Below are positions 8,527 through 17,086 of a stretch of DNA of 64,000 nt, piece by piece. The translations under genes and the position numbers were made by a program. Under the pieces are notes generated by a model. The model was given only the letters and a program-made list of their open reading frames with translations. It was not told the DNA's origin and did not search any database. The DNA is from Thalassotalea insulae (lineage in GTDB: Bacteria > Pseudomonadota > Gammaproteobacteria > Enterobacterales > Alteromonadaceae). Numbering within the stretch: the first letter of the stretch is position 1; the number at the start of each line of letters is the position of its first letter. The DNA is taken from the NCBI RefSeq assembly GCF_030161395.1, contig NZ_BSST01000001.1:4092001-4156000 (forward strand), written 5' to 3'.

Positions 8527-9699
8527 CTATTCGGTAAACAGGTCAAATAGCAGGCTGGTATAAATATCTTCCAGTAGCATTAAATCAGATAATTGAATAT
8601 TTTCATTAACCTGATGGATAGTATTGTTGGGTACACCTATTTCAACTACTTGATTATATGGTTGTTTAAAGAAACGACCGTCTGAAGTGCCACCAGAAGT
8701 TGATAACAACGGGAATTTTCCAGTATGACGGAAAATGGCTTGTTCAATACTGTGGATTAAACATTGCTCGTTAACATTTGTGGTTAGGTAGGGCTCACAA
8801 GGCCTGTCCCATTCGATGGTATATTGCTTGGTTACTTGTTTAATTAAATCTTCAATAAAGCGGGTCAACATTGACTGTGACCACTTGGCACTATAACGAA
8901 TATTAAAGCAAATACTGCATTTGTCCGGTACGAGATTATCGGTAAAATTGCCGGAATTAATATGGGTAATTTGCAAACTAGTACCGGGGAAGTCTTTACT
9001 GCCTTGCTCCCATTTAATGGTGTTTAGTTTATTGAGTAAAGCATTCATCTTATGTATAGCGTTATCAGCATAATCTGGGTAGGCAACATGGCCTTGTTTA
9101 CCAAATACGTTGACTTTAAATGACACTGAGCCACGTCGGCCAACTTTGATGGTATCTCCGGTTAGGGCATTAGAAGTGGGCTCGCCTACGATGCAGGCAT
9201 CAAGTTGAATATTTTGCTCGGTTAAATAGGTTTGGAGCCACTGGCTGCCATATTCTGCTTCACCTTCTTCATCACTGGTAATTAGCCAGACAAACTGCTG
9301 AGTTAAAGTTTGATTGGCAGCAATTAATTTTTCGGTAGCCGCCAGCATTGCTGCGACACCGGTTTTCATATCGGCAGCACCACGACCTATTAACCTACCT
9401 TGTTTGACAGTTGCTTTAAAGGGTGGTGTTTGCCAAAGTTCACGTTTACCAGGAGGGACAACGTCTGTGTGTCCAGCAAAGGCATAGGTTTTTTTACCTT
9501 GCCCTATGCTCGCTACCATGTTTAATACGCCGTTGATATTAAACTGCTGGCAACTAAAACCTATTGCCGTTAATTTTTCTATTATCCAAGCTTGGCAACC
9601 TGCGTCATCTGGGGTGATCGATGGTTTGTCGATCAAGGTTTTCGCGTAGTCGATAGATAAATACTGTGCTTGCGGTTTTAGTTTAGGTAATTCAGGCAT
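8527..9699 (-). CDS. dapE: Succinyl-diaminopimelate desuccinylase
   Basis: I chose ATG 9699 (MPELPKLKPQ, GAGAG just upstream) over the frame opening at 9777, giving 390 residues, near the usual 375-380. It hydrolyses N-succinyl-LL-2,6-diaminopimelate in lysine and peptidoglycan precursor synthesis. M20-family signatures are present: zinc-binding HTDVVPPG, ADMKTGVAAM with the shared Asp, catalytic TSDEEGEAEYGS, GEPTS, and the C-terminal TSGGTSDGRF (DapE-typical). It stands alone on this strand between convergent and divergent neighbours. Confidence 0.93.
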   Translation of the reverse strand: MPELPKLKPQAQYLSIDYAKTLIDKPSITPDDAGCQAWIIEKLTAIGFSCQQFNINGVLNMVASIGQGKKTYAFAGHTDVVPPGKRELWQTPPFKATVKQGRLIGRGAADMKTGVAAMLAATEKLIAANQTLTQQFVWLITSDEEGEAEYGSQWLQTYLTEQNIQLDACIVGEPTSNALTGDTIKVGRRGSVSFKVNVFGKQGHVAYPDYADNAIHKMNALLNKLNTIKWEQGSKDFPGTSLQITHINSGNFTDNLVPDKCSICFNIRYSAKWSQSMLTRFIEDLIKQVTKQYTIEWDRPCEPYLTTNVNEQCLIHSIEQAIFRHTGKFPLLSTSGGTSDGRFFKQPYNQVVEIGVPNNTIHQVNENIQLSDLMLLEDIYTSLLFDLFTE

Positions 9700-9872
9700 G
9701 ATAAGCTCTCGTTTAAGAGTAATTACGCTATTTAATCTTATTGATGTGACAGTTAGATGTCGAAATTTCGACAGCACTAGAGGATAAATATTAAACTTTT
9801 AAGACAGCCGATTATCTCGTGAACTTTGGCTTAAACTTATAATAGATATGATAGCTATTTAATAAAAAGCTG

Positions 9873-10961
9873 ATGCCATTAGACAGCCAAGTGGAACCTA
9901 TGACTTTCGTTAGTCGTTCTTTTAAAGATTACCTTAATGATGAGGTAGAGCGGTTATTGCCTGAATATGCAACAATTGCTCAACTACTGGCGCAAAGTGA
10001 TGGACTGTTAGTCACTAAAGTTTACGATGTTGTTGACTATACTTCGAAACAGCTTAAGCATAAGTTACCATTAGTAGGATTATCATTTGGCTGTCAGCAG
10101 CTTAGAGCGCCAGCGATCACTTTTGTCGGTGGAATTCATGGTATAGAACGTATCGGTAGCCAGGTGATTTTAAGCTATTTGCATACCTTGGTTGAACGGG
10201 CAAAGTGGGATAGCAATTTTAAACATTTGTTAACTCAGGTACGTTTTAATTTTCTCCCGGTGATCAACCCTGGCGGTATGGCAAAAGGCACACGCGCTAA
10301 TGATAATGGCGTCGATCTAATGCGTAACTCCCCTGTAGATGCAAAAGAAAAAGTGCCTTGGTTAGTGGGCGGACAAGAATTTAGTCGGCGTCTCCCCTGG
10401 TACCGCGGTAAAAACGGGTTGGAGCGAGAAAATCTATTTTTAGTCAACTTTTTAAAAACAGAATGTTTACCTAGACCATTTAATTTGGTGATCGATTGCC
10501 ATTCTGGGTTTGGCCTTAATGACAGAATTTGGATCCCATATGCTTACAGAAGACGTCCGCCGAAAAAAGTCGCCAGCTATTTTGCGCTTTACCAATTATG
10601 GCAGCAAACCTATCCACATAATAATTATATATTTGAACCGCAATCTAAGCATTACATCACTCATGGTGATTTGTGGGATCATATTGCTAAAGTGGTTAAG
10701 TATGAGTTTCAAAAGCCTTTTTTGTCATTGACGCTGGAAATGGGATCATGGAACTGGGTAAAAAAACGCCCTAGGCAATTATTTTCCTATAAGGGGTTGT
10801 TTAATCCTGATGTCGAGCACAGATGGAACCGGGTACAACGCCGCCATCTGGTATTATTTGATTTTTTGACTCAGGCAACTATTAGTTATTTAAATTGGTT
10901 GCCCAATAAGAAAAACAAAAAATCCCTGCGCCATTCGGCGGTTAATCATTGGTATCGTTAG
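9873..10961 (+). CDS. M14-family zinc carboxypeptidase-like protein
   Basis: The product is 362 residues from ATG 9873; ATG 9900 (MTFVSRSF) is an equally possible start. Metal and catalytic residues of an M14 peptidase are visible: GGIHGIER supplies His and Glu, DCHSG the third ligand, and TLEMGSW a glutamate in the position of the catalytic base. The segment ANDNGVDLMRN is typical of M14 substrate pockets. There is no signal peptide, so a cytoplasmic role is likely. Its stop lies 2 bp before the next gene's ATG, so the two are probably co-translated. The substrate is unknown. Confidence 0.8.
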   Translation: MPLDSQVEPMTFVSRSFKDYLNDEVERLLPEYATIAQLLAQSDGLLVTKVYDVVDYTSKQLKHKLPLVGLSFGCQQLRAPAITFVGGIHGIERIGSQVILSYLHTLVERAKWDSNFKHLLTQVRFNFLPVINPGGMAKGTRANDNGVDLMRNSPVDAKEKVPWLVGGQEFSRRLPWYRGKNGLERENLFLVNFLKTECLPRPFNLVIDCHSGFGLNDRIWIPYAYRRRPPKKVASYFALYQLWQQTYPHNNYIFEPQSKHYITHGDLWDHIAKVVKYEFQKPFLSLTLEMGSWNWVKKRPRQLFSYKGLFNPDVEHRWNRVQRRHLVLFDFLTQATISYLNWLPNKKNKKSLRHSAVNHWYR

Positions 10962-10963
10962 CT

Positions 10964-11767
10964 ATGGAGTTAAAAAATTGCCACAGGCATTGGTTATTAC
11001 TGAGAGGCCTAGGAAGAGACAAGCGCCATTGGGGAAAATTTGTTGATCAATTTCAACAAGCACTTCCCTATGATAGCGTTACAGCAATAGATACTTTAGG
11101 CAATGGTGAATTTAGCCAGAATAAAAGTCCACTCGCTATTGCTGATTATACCGACCATTGCCGGGAACAAGTGCTAAAAAAAAGGCAAGAGCTGCCACAA
11201 CAGCTCGATTTAGTCGCCTTATCTTTAGGAGGTATGATAGCGCTTGATTGGGCACAGCGTTATCCGCAGGAGATCGCATCCATCACATTAATCAATACCA
11301 GTGTCGCCAATTTAACTCCCTGGTATCAACGTATTAAACTAGTGAGTTTAACAAAGCTCTTGTTAGCGGTGTTGATAAACTCACGTTCTGATATGTTTGA
11401 AAAAGTAATATTGCAACAGACGTCAAATCTGGCTTTAGCGCCATCAGTATTAAGTCAGTGGCTGGATTACTATATGCAGTCTCATACATCGAGGAGGAAT
11501 TTGATCAGGCAATTAATTGCTGCATCACAATTTAGACTGACCGCAAATCTTAATGTTGCACCATTAGTATTAGCGAGTTCTCAAGATAGAATAGTAAATT
11601 GTCAGGCAAGCAAAGATATTCAACAGTTTAGTGAGGGGGAAATTTTCCTCCATCCGAGCGCAGGCCATGATTTAACTCTTGATGATGGGGACTGGGTGAT
11701 AAGGCATATTCAACAGCAAATAGAGAAAAGAGTTGATATTGGCAATAATAAAACCTGCTCGCTATGA
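10964..11767 (+). CDS. Alpha/beta hydrolase
   Basis: ATG 10964 lies 2 bp after the upstream stop; the longer frame begins with an unlikely TTG at 10949. The 267-residue protein has an alpha/beta-hydrolase fold: oxyanion region LLLRGLGRDKRHW, nucleophile elbow VALSLGGM (Ser), acid in ASSQDRIV (Asp) and His in SAGHDLTLDD. The general build resembles BioH-type small carboxylesterases, but the pimeloyl-ester role cannot be assigned from sequence. There is no bioH elsewhere in the window, although bioC is present at 61080, so this is a candidate worth noting. Confidence 0.78.
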   Translation: MELKNCHRHWLLLRGLGRDKRHWGKFVDQFQQALPYDSVTAIDTLGNGEFSQNKSPLAIADYTDHCREQVLKKRQELPQQLDLVALSLGGMIALDWAQRYPQEIASITLINTSVANLTPWYQRIKLVSLTKLLLAVLINSRSDMFEKVILQQTSNLALAPSVLSQWLDYYMQSHTSRRNLIRQLIAASQFRLTANLNVAPLVLASSQDRIVNCQASKDIQQFSEGEIFLHPSAGHDLTLDDGDWVIRHIQQQIEKRVDIGNNKTCSL

Positions 11768-11786
11768 GCAAAAACACGATCAATCA

Positions 11787-11972
11787 TTAGTGGGCAAAGA
11801 ATGTTAACTCTACGTTAGAAAAATCTGTAAAGTCGCTAAATGAAATCACCCAAACGCCAGATTGAGGATGCGCAATAACGAACCTTTCATTATCACCGAT
11901 ATTTTCTGATGAATAGAAATCGCTTAGTTGATTAAACCCAAATAGCAGTATTTGAATTGGTAGATAACGCAT
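11787..11972 (-). pseudogene. Possible C-terminal relic of a secreted protein with a PPC-like domain
   Basis: A 61-residue frame reads like the end of a bacterial pre-peptidase C-terminal (PPC) beta-sandwich: SGVWVISFSDFTDFSNVEL followed by a stop. Nothing upstream on that strand encodes the catalytic part. It may be a decayed remnant or a chance frame. Its position beside the regulator relic at 12004-12162 favours decay. Confidence 0.3.
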
Positions 11973-12003
11973 TAAGGTGAATGCGAGTAGCCGTTACGTG
12001 AGC

Positions 12004-12162
12004 ATTAATAAAGATGAAGAAATTTTCCATTTACCTTATTGATGGCATAGAGCGCTCCATTGAGCTTCGAATATCGAGAATTAGAAAACGCTAGGTGATG
12101 AACCTAAAGTGCCAAGTATTTTTAAAACGGTACGTAATGTGAGTTATTTATTGGCTCGATGA
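12004..12162 (+). pseudogene. Frameshifted relic of an RstA-like response regulator C-terminus
   Basis: Three consecutive frames spell the winged-helix end of an OmpR-family regulator: NKDEEIFHLPY (from 12007), then after one extra base at 12040 DGIERSIELRISRIRK, then after one missing base at 12089-12090 LGDEPKVPSIFKTVRNV and YLLAR with a stop at 12160-12162. Against the intact regulator at 5036, 32 of the last 39 aligned residues are identical. No receiver domain is present upstream. The gene is dead but recent enough to be readable. Confidence 0.82.
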
Positions 12163-12491
12163 TCGATGTCTTTCAAATGTATGGCGACTGTTATTATTTA
12201 GCCCCGTCACTAGAACTTTAGATAAGCTAACAGGATGCTTTACATAAGAAGTTATCGCTAGTGGTGAAATTTCTAGAGAGGTAAATATACTAGTTTGTCG
12301 TTATTTCCTATTGTTGATAGCGTGTCTTGTCGACAAGGATGTTAATATTTAGTTAGCAAAACTAAAATTTACTTTTAAAGCCCGTAGATTTGTTTACATT
12401 TATTGTATAGTGTGGAATGGTAAGCTAATTGACGGTACTGAATGTCGATAATAAATATAATGATAAAAGATAATCTTTCAGTGGGTTTGTA
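12163..12491. other. Upstream region of the GGDEF-EAL gene
   Basis: No gene. A perfect 12-bp palindrome CTTGTCGACAAG lies at 12326-12337, and an AT-rich stretch with TATAGT sits near 12407. I cannot define a promoter with confidence. Confidence 0.4.
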
Positions 12492-15005
12492 GTGAGTAAC
12501 ACGTTGACTATATTATTAATTTTACATGATGACCACATCCGAGAAAATGTTTGTACCTCTTTAGAAACCGCTGGACATGATGTTATTCAAACAGCTAATA
12601 GCTTAGATGCTATGAGTGTTTTACGTAACAAAACAGTTGAACTAGTCATTACAGAAGTTGAAATAGGCAAAATAGATGGTTGGCGCTTAGCTCGTTTGAT
12701 CCGAACCGGCATCCTGGCGTCCAGCGAGTTATTACCTATTTTACTGGTTACTGAAAATTATTGTGAACGGATAGCGGAAACTACCGCGCGAATGTTTGAC
12801 ATTAATCAGGTAATTTCCTATCAAGAATTGGACATGGTAAGCCATGTGGTGTCGCAAGTTATAGCGGAGCAAGACAAGCTTAATACCTTACCTGAACTGT
12901 TAGTGATTGAAGACACTGAAGATACTGCTAACCTGGTTAAACGCATGCTTAAGCATAAGTTTAATATTACCATAGCAGAAGACGGCGTTACTGGTATCAA
13001 GGCGTTTCGAGAAAACTCGTACGATATTGTGCTTCTTGACATTATGATGCCTGGAATGTCAGGGGATGAAGTCCTCGATGTGCTTATCGAACTAAATCCT
13101 AATCAGGTGGTGATTGCTATGACTGCTCATGGCACTATTGATCTGGCTGAGATCATGTTAGAGAAAGGTGCCTCCGATTACATTCAAAAGCCATTTAAAG
13201 CAGAGCAACTGCGTAAAGTTTGTGATATTGCTATTAAGCGAGAAGACTTTTTAGTTTCAACAGAACAATTTGCCTCGAAAAGTTTGGCATTGGTAAATGA
13301 ACAGCAAAAATTTCAATCATTATCGAAAGCCCATTACCGCATTCTTGACAGCTTAAATAGTGTTGTCATTGAAATAAATGCCAAAGGGCGGATCTTATTT
13401 CTAAATAGTGCCTGGTACAAAATGACCGGCTTTATGGTTTCTGAAAGTATCGGTAAGTTATTTGTCGACTATGTTCATGGTAGCAGCGCTAAAACTAAGC
13501 AATTTGTCAGTGAAGCGATTGCACATTTATTATCAGGAAAATCGACATTCGAGAGTATGGAAGTCAAGTTATCTAAGGATAATGGCGAAAGCTTCTGGTG
13601 CGAAATAGTCCTGACTCCATACTTTAATGAACAAGATGAATTAATCGGTATATCAGGCACTTTAGACGATATCACCATGCGTAAAAAGGCCGAAGAAAGG
13701 CTTAAACACGTTGCTTTGCACGACACCCTAACCGGCATCCATAACCGCCATTATTTTGATGGTAAACTCAGAGATACGGTTAATGATGTTGCCCGCTCTG
13801 GTTCTGTTCATAGTTTGCTTTATATCGATTTAGATCATTTTAAAGTGATCAATGATTCTCAAGGGCATCATCAAGGGGATTTAGTATTAAAAGAAATCGC
13901 CCGAATATTGTCGGAGCGTACTCGACAAACAGATATTTTGTGTCGTATCGGTGGTGATGAATTTGCGATGTTGTTGATGGATACAGATGTTGAGGCTGCG
14001 GATGTTGTCGCGTCTGGTATTTGTCATACTATTGCCAGCTCTAGCTTTTGCTTTGACGATAAAATTTATAAGGTCAGTTGTAGTATAGGTATCTCGGCAA
14101 TTGACGGTCATTCCGCCAGTAGTGAATTGTATTTACAACACGCCGATATTGCGATGTTTGCCGCCAAAGAAAAGGGCAGAAATCGCACACATATTTTTAG
14201 AGAGTATGACAAAGTCACGGATGAATTAAAACACAGTTTTGAATGGGCACAGAAGCTTCAAAAAGTGTTAGTTGAAGATAGTATTGTGTTGCATTTTCAA
14301 CCCATTCTGAGCTTGTCTACCAGAGAAATTGTTGGTTATGAAGCGTTAGTTCGTATGCTTGTTGATGATCGCATTGTATTTCCAGATGATTTTATCCCTG
14401 CGTTAGAAAAAGTCGAGGATATGCATTTATTAGATCGTCACGTTATAGGTAAAGCGCTTTATTTAATGCATGAGCATCCAGTATTAAAACGCTTAGCGAT
14501 TAACTTATCAGCTCAGGCATTTAGTGATGATCGCTTATATGACTATATTAAAGAAAAATTTACCCTATATCGTATTGATCCGTCTATGGTGGTATTTGAA
14601 ATCACTGAAAGTGCCAGTTTGTCTAATATTACTGGAACTCAACGAATGATCAGTCGCTTAAGTGAATTGGGCTGCCATTTTTCAATTGATGATTTTGGCA
14701 CTGGGTTTAGTACCTTTGCCTATTTAAAGCAAATACCTGCTGGTAGTGTGAAAATTGATGGTTCCTTTGTTAAAGACATGCTTAAAGATCCAATTGATTT
14801 AGTGTTAGTTAAAGCGATAAATGAGACGGCACATGCGTTAGAAAAAACGACGGTTGCCGAGTTTGTTGAAGATGGCGAGACCTTGGAAAAACTCGCTGAA
14901 ATGGGAGTGAATTATGCACAAGGCTATTACATAGGTAAGCCGATGGATATTCAAACTATTTGCCAGCAGTACGATAGGGCACTCAAGTGTGTACAACAAA
15001 GTTAG
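12492..15005 (+). CDS. Cyclic di-GMP signalling protein: pseudo-REC, REC, PAS, GGDEF, EAL
   Basis: A GTG start gives 837 residues and no membrane segment. The first receiver (about 5-120) has Glu55 (VITEVEI) where the phospho-acceptor Asp should be. The second (about 134-248) is intact, with Asp183 (LLDIMMPG) and Lys233. A PAS domain (about 280-400) leads to a diguanylate cyclase domain with GGDEF at 487-491 and an intact product-inhibition site RQTD at 478-481. The C-terminal EAL domain keeps EAL at 617-619 and the metal-binding series (INLSAQ, FEITES, IDDFGTG, KIDGSFV). Both opposing activities look possible; the phosphorylated receiver and the PAS ligand may choose between them. No kinase lies beside it. 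Confidence 0.93.
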   Translation: MSNTLTILLILHDDHIRENVCTSLETAGHDVIQTANSLDAMSVLRNKTVELVITEVEIGKIDGWRLARLIRTGILASSELLPILLVTENYCERIAETTARMFDINQVISYQELDMVSHVVSQVIAEQDKLNTLPELLVIEDTEDTANLVKRMLKHKFNITIAEDGVTGIKAFRENSYDIVLLDIMMPGMSGDEVLDVLIELNPNQVVIAMTAHGTIDLAEIMLEKGASDYIQKPFKAEQLRKVCDIAIKREDFLVSTEQFASKSLALVNEQQKFQSLSKAHYRILDSLNSVVIEINAKGRILFLNSAWYKMTGFMVSESIGKLFVDYVHGSSAKTKQFVSEAIAHLLSGKSTFESMEVKLSKDNGESFWCEIVLTPYFNEQDELIGISGTLDDITMRKKAEERLKHVALHDTLTGIHNRHYFDGKLRDTVNDVARSGSVHSLLYIDLDHFKVINDSQGHHQGDLVLKEIARILSERTRQTDILCRIGGDEFAMLLMDTDVEAADVVASGICHTIASSSFCFDDKIYKVSCSIGISAIDGHSASSELYLQHADIAMFAAKEKGRNRTHIFREYDKVTDELKHSFEWAQKLQKVLVEDSIVLHFQPILSLSTREIVGYEALVRMLVDDRIVFPDDFIPALEKVEDMHLLDRHVIGKALYLMHEHPVLKRLAINLSAQAFSDDRLYDYIKEKFTLYRIDPSMVVFEITESASLSNITGTQRMISRLSELGCHFSIDDFGTGFSTFAYLKQIPAGSVKIDGSFVKDMLKDPIDLVLVKAINETAHALEKTTVAEFVEDGETLEKLAEMGVNYAQGYYIGKPMDIQTICQQYDRALKCVQQS

Positions 15006-15100
15006 TTATTAATAAATTGCTGCTTGTTATCAAGCGGTATTAAACGAATAATTTATCTATTCAACTAGATGTAAGTACCATACTAAGCAAGCTTAATTGT

Positions 15101-15181
15101 TTGTAATGTAATGGATAACATAATACGTAAAAGGGATTAAGGTGTGGCTGTGTAAGTTATTGTAATGTAAATACACATTAC
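15101..15181 (+). promoter_or_regulatory. Repeated TTGTAATGTAA motif upstream of the ThDP enzyme operon
   Basis: TTGTAATGTAA occurs exactly at 15101-15111 and again at 15160-15170. The second copy forms a perfect inverted repeat (GTAATGT 15162-15168, ACATTAC 15175-15181). They lie 60-140 bp before the first gene of the 15240-20887 operon, a plausible place for a dedicated regulator to bind. Confidence 0.4.
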
Positions 15182-15239
15182 TTTTCATGAGTGAATAGTT
15201 AATTTGTTTTACATTAAAAATAATAACAATAGGGCACCA

Positions 15240-17018
15240 ATGAACATACCAAATGAAGAGTTAATTGCGAGTAAAACACGCGTAGTTGATTATGCAGATC
15301 TCATTTTAGAGTACTTACATCAGTTAGGGGTTGAATATGTATTTGGTGTGCCGGGCGGAGCCATTGAACCTTTATACAATGCGCTAGCTCGGTCAGAACG
15401 TCGCGGCGGTCCTAAAGCCATTATCGCTCGTCATGAAAGTGCCGCAGCGTTTATGGCGGACGGTTATTATCGAGAAACCGGTAAACTTGGTGTTGTTTGT
15501 ACGACTACAGGGCCAGGAGCAACGAATTTGGTTACAGGGGTTGCGTCAGCCTACGTTGATAAGAGTCCGTTGTTAGTCATTACCGCACAAACCGCGTTAC
15601 CTAAATTTGGTAAAAAGCCACTGCAAGATTCCAGTGAAACAGCTATCGATACGGTTGCTATACTTAGAAGTTGTTGTAAGTTTAATTCTCTTATCTCACA
15701 TCCCGCGCAATTAGAGGCCAAATTGATAACGGCGTTAATGGAGTCAGGACAATCTCCTAGAGGCCCAGTTCATATTAGCGTTCCTTCAGATATATTAAGG
15801 GCTCGCTACCCTCATCAGCATCCAAATGTTCATGTTAATTATTTAACACAACGCCCCTCGCTAGCAGATAAACCTGCGGTAGATAAACTGACACAAGAAA
15901 TAGTTACTTGCGATAAAATTGTGTTTTTCCTTGGCTATGGCTGTGCTCGTGCTTATGAACAAATTGAAAAACTGGCAGAAGCACTCAATGCTCCTTTTGT
16001 TTCTGGGCCTATGGGAAAGAGCTGGGTTAATGAACGACATCCGCTTTACCGAGGCGTTTACGGTTATGCTGGACATCAATCAGCGAGGGATTTATTTAAA
16101 AATGACGATATTGAACTAGTATTGGCAATTGGTACATCAATCACAGAAATGGGATTAGGAAGTCTTGCTAATGATATTTTAGATAAGATGATCCATATCG
16201 ATGAAACGGTGGAAAATTTTAGCCGCTCCCCAATGGCAAAGCTCCATGTATTTGGTCACCTCGATGCTATTTTTAATCGTTTGCTTAACAAGGTGAATGC
16301 CTATAGCTGGAAACGAACTTGGCAAGGGTTGGAGTTTGAATGTAACTCAAATGCTGTTGGTGGATATATCGACTTGATTGATGATAAGAAGTGTCATTCA
16401 AATGATGCTCCTATTAAACCGCAAAAGCTAATGGCCTATTTATCGCGAAAGTTACCTTTGGATACTCGGGTGTTCATCGACACTGGGAATATTTGGGCCT
16501 GGGCGACTCATTATCTTAGTCATTCGTCAAATAAAGGTTTCTATCGTTTGTCTATGGATTTTGGCAGTATGGCTTGGGGAATTGGGGCAGCGATTGGATC
16601 GGCATTTGGCGCGCCTGATGCTCCTCATGTTTGTATGTCAGGAGATGGAGCCTGGTTAATGAGTTCTCATGAAATTGGTGTTGCTGTACAGCATCAATTA
16701 CCTGTCTTATTTATCGTTCTCAATGATTCGGCCTATGGTATGATACGATTCGGTCAGCAGTTAAGTCGGGCAGAATCAATAGGTTGGCAACTTAATACTG
16801 TTGATTTTGCTATGCTAGCTCAAGCTCAAGGCGCTAATGGTATTGTTATTGAAAGCCCAGAAGAGTTGCATCGTGTTGATTTTGACGAAATCTTTTCAGC
16901 TAAAGTGCCAACTTTACTTGATGTCAGAATCGATGCTGAAGAAGTACCACCAATGATGTCACGGGTAAAAAATTTGGCAGATGATGGTGATAATTTACCT
17001 AATGGTTATCGTCAATAG
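15240..17018 (+). CDS. Acetolactate-synthase-like thiamine diphosphate enzyme
   Basis: ATG 15240 follows AGGG by five bases; the frame opens earlier at an unlikely TTG (15204). The 592-residue protein has the three-domain ThDP fold: a pyrimidine-binding domain with catalytic Glu66 (ARHESAAAFMADGY) and GVPGGAIEPLY, a central domain, and a cofactor domain with SGDGAWLMSS and LNDSAYGM. Enzymes of this family decarboxylate a 2-oxo acid and transfer the carbanion to a second carbonyl, as in acetolactate synthase. There is no regulatory (IlvN/IlvH) subunit and no other branched-chain amino acid gene nearby. It leads an operon with a TonB receptor and two citrate-synthase-like genes, so a specialised biosynthetic role is more likely than housekeeping. 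The true substrates are unknown. Confidence 0.82.
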   Translation: MNIPNEELIASKTRVVDYADLILEYLHQLGVEYVFGVPGGAIEPLYNALARSERRGGPKAIIARHESAAAFMADGYYRETGKLGVVCTTTGPGATNLVTGVASAYVDKSPLLVITAQTALPKFGKKPLQDSSETAIDTVAILRSCCKFNSLISHPAQLEAKLITALMESGQSPRGPVHISVPSDILRARYPHQHPNVHVNYLTQRPSLADKPAVDKLTQEIVTCDKIVFFLGYGCARAYEQIEKLAEALNAPFVSGPMGKSWVNERHPLYRGVYGYAGHQSARDLFKNDDIELVLAIGTSITEMGLGSLANDILDKMIHIDETVENFSRSPMAKLHVFGHLDAIFNRLLNKVNAYSWKRTWQGLEFECNSNAVGGYIDLIDDKKCHSNDAPIKPQKLMAYLSRKLPLDTRVFIDTGNIWAWATHYLSHSSNKGFYRLSMDFGSMAWGIGAAIGSAFGAPDAPHVCMSGDGAWLMSSHEIGVAVQHQLPVLFIVLNDSAYGMIRFGQQLSRAESIGWQLNTVDFAMLAQAQGANGIVIESPEELHRVDFDEIFSAKVPTLLDVRIDAEEVPPMMSRVKNLADDGDNLPNGYRQ

Positions 17019-17086
17019 CATTGATAATGTAAAAATAGGCGTTATAAATATCGCTGCTTTAAAAAATAGAAGTCGGAAATTATAGA

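Noticed and set aside
12326..12337. LexA or other defined operator at the 12-bp palindrome
   Set aside because: CTTGTCGACAAG does not fit a consensus I know; it is noted only as a palindrome.
15240..17018. Naming the ThDP enzyme ilvB
   Set aside because: No small subunit or branched-chain genes nearby, and the operon context is specialised; the family is clear but the reaction is not.
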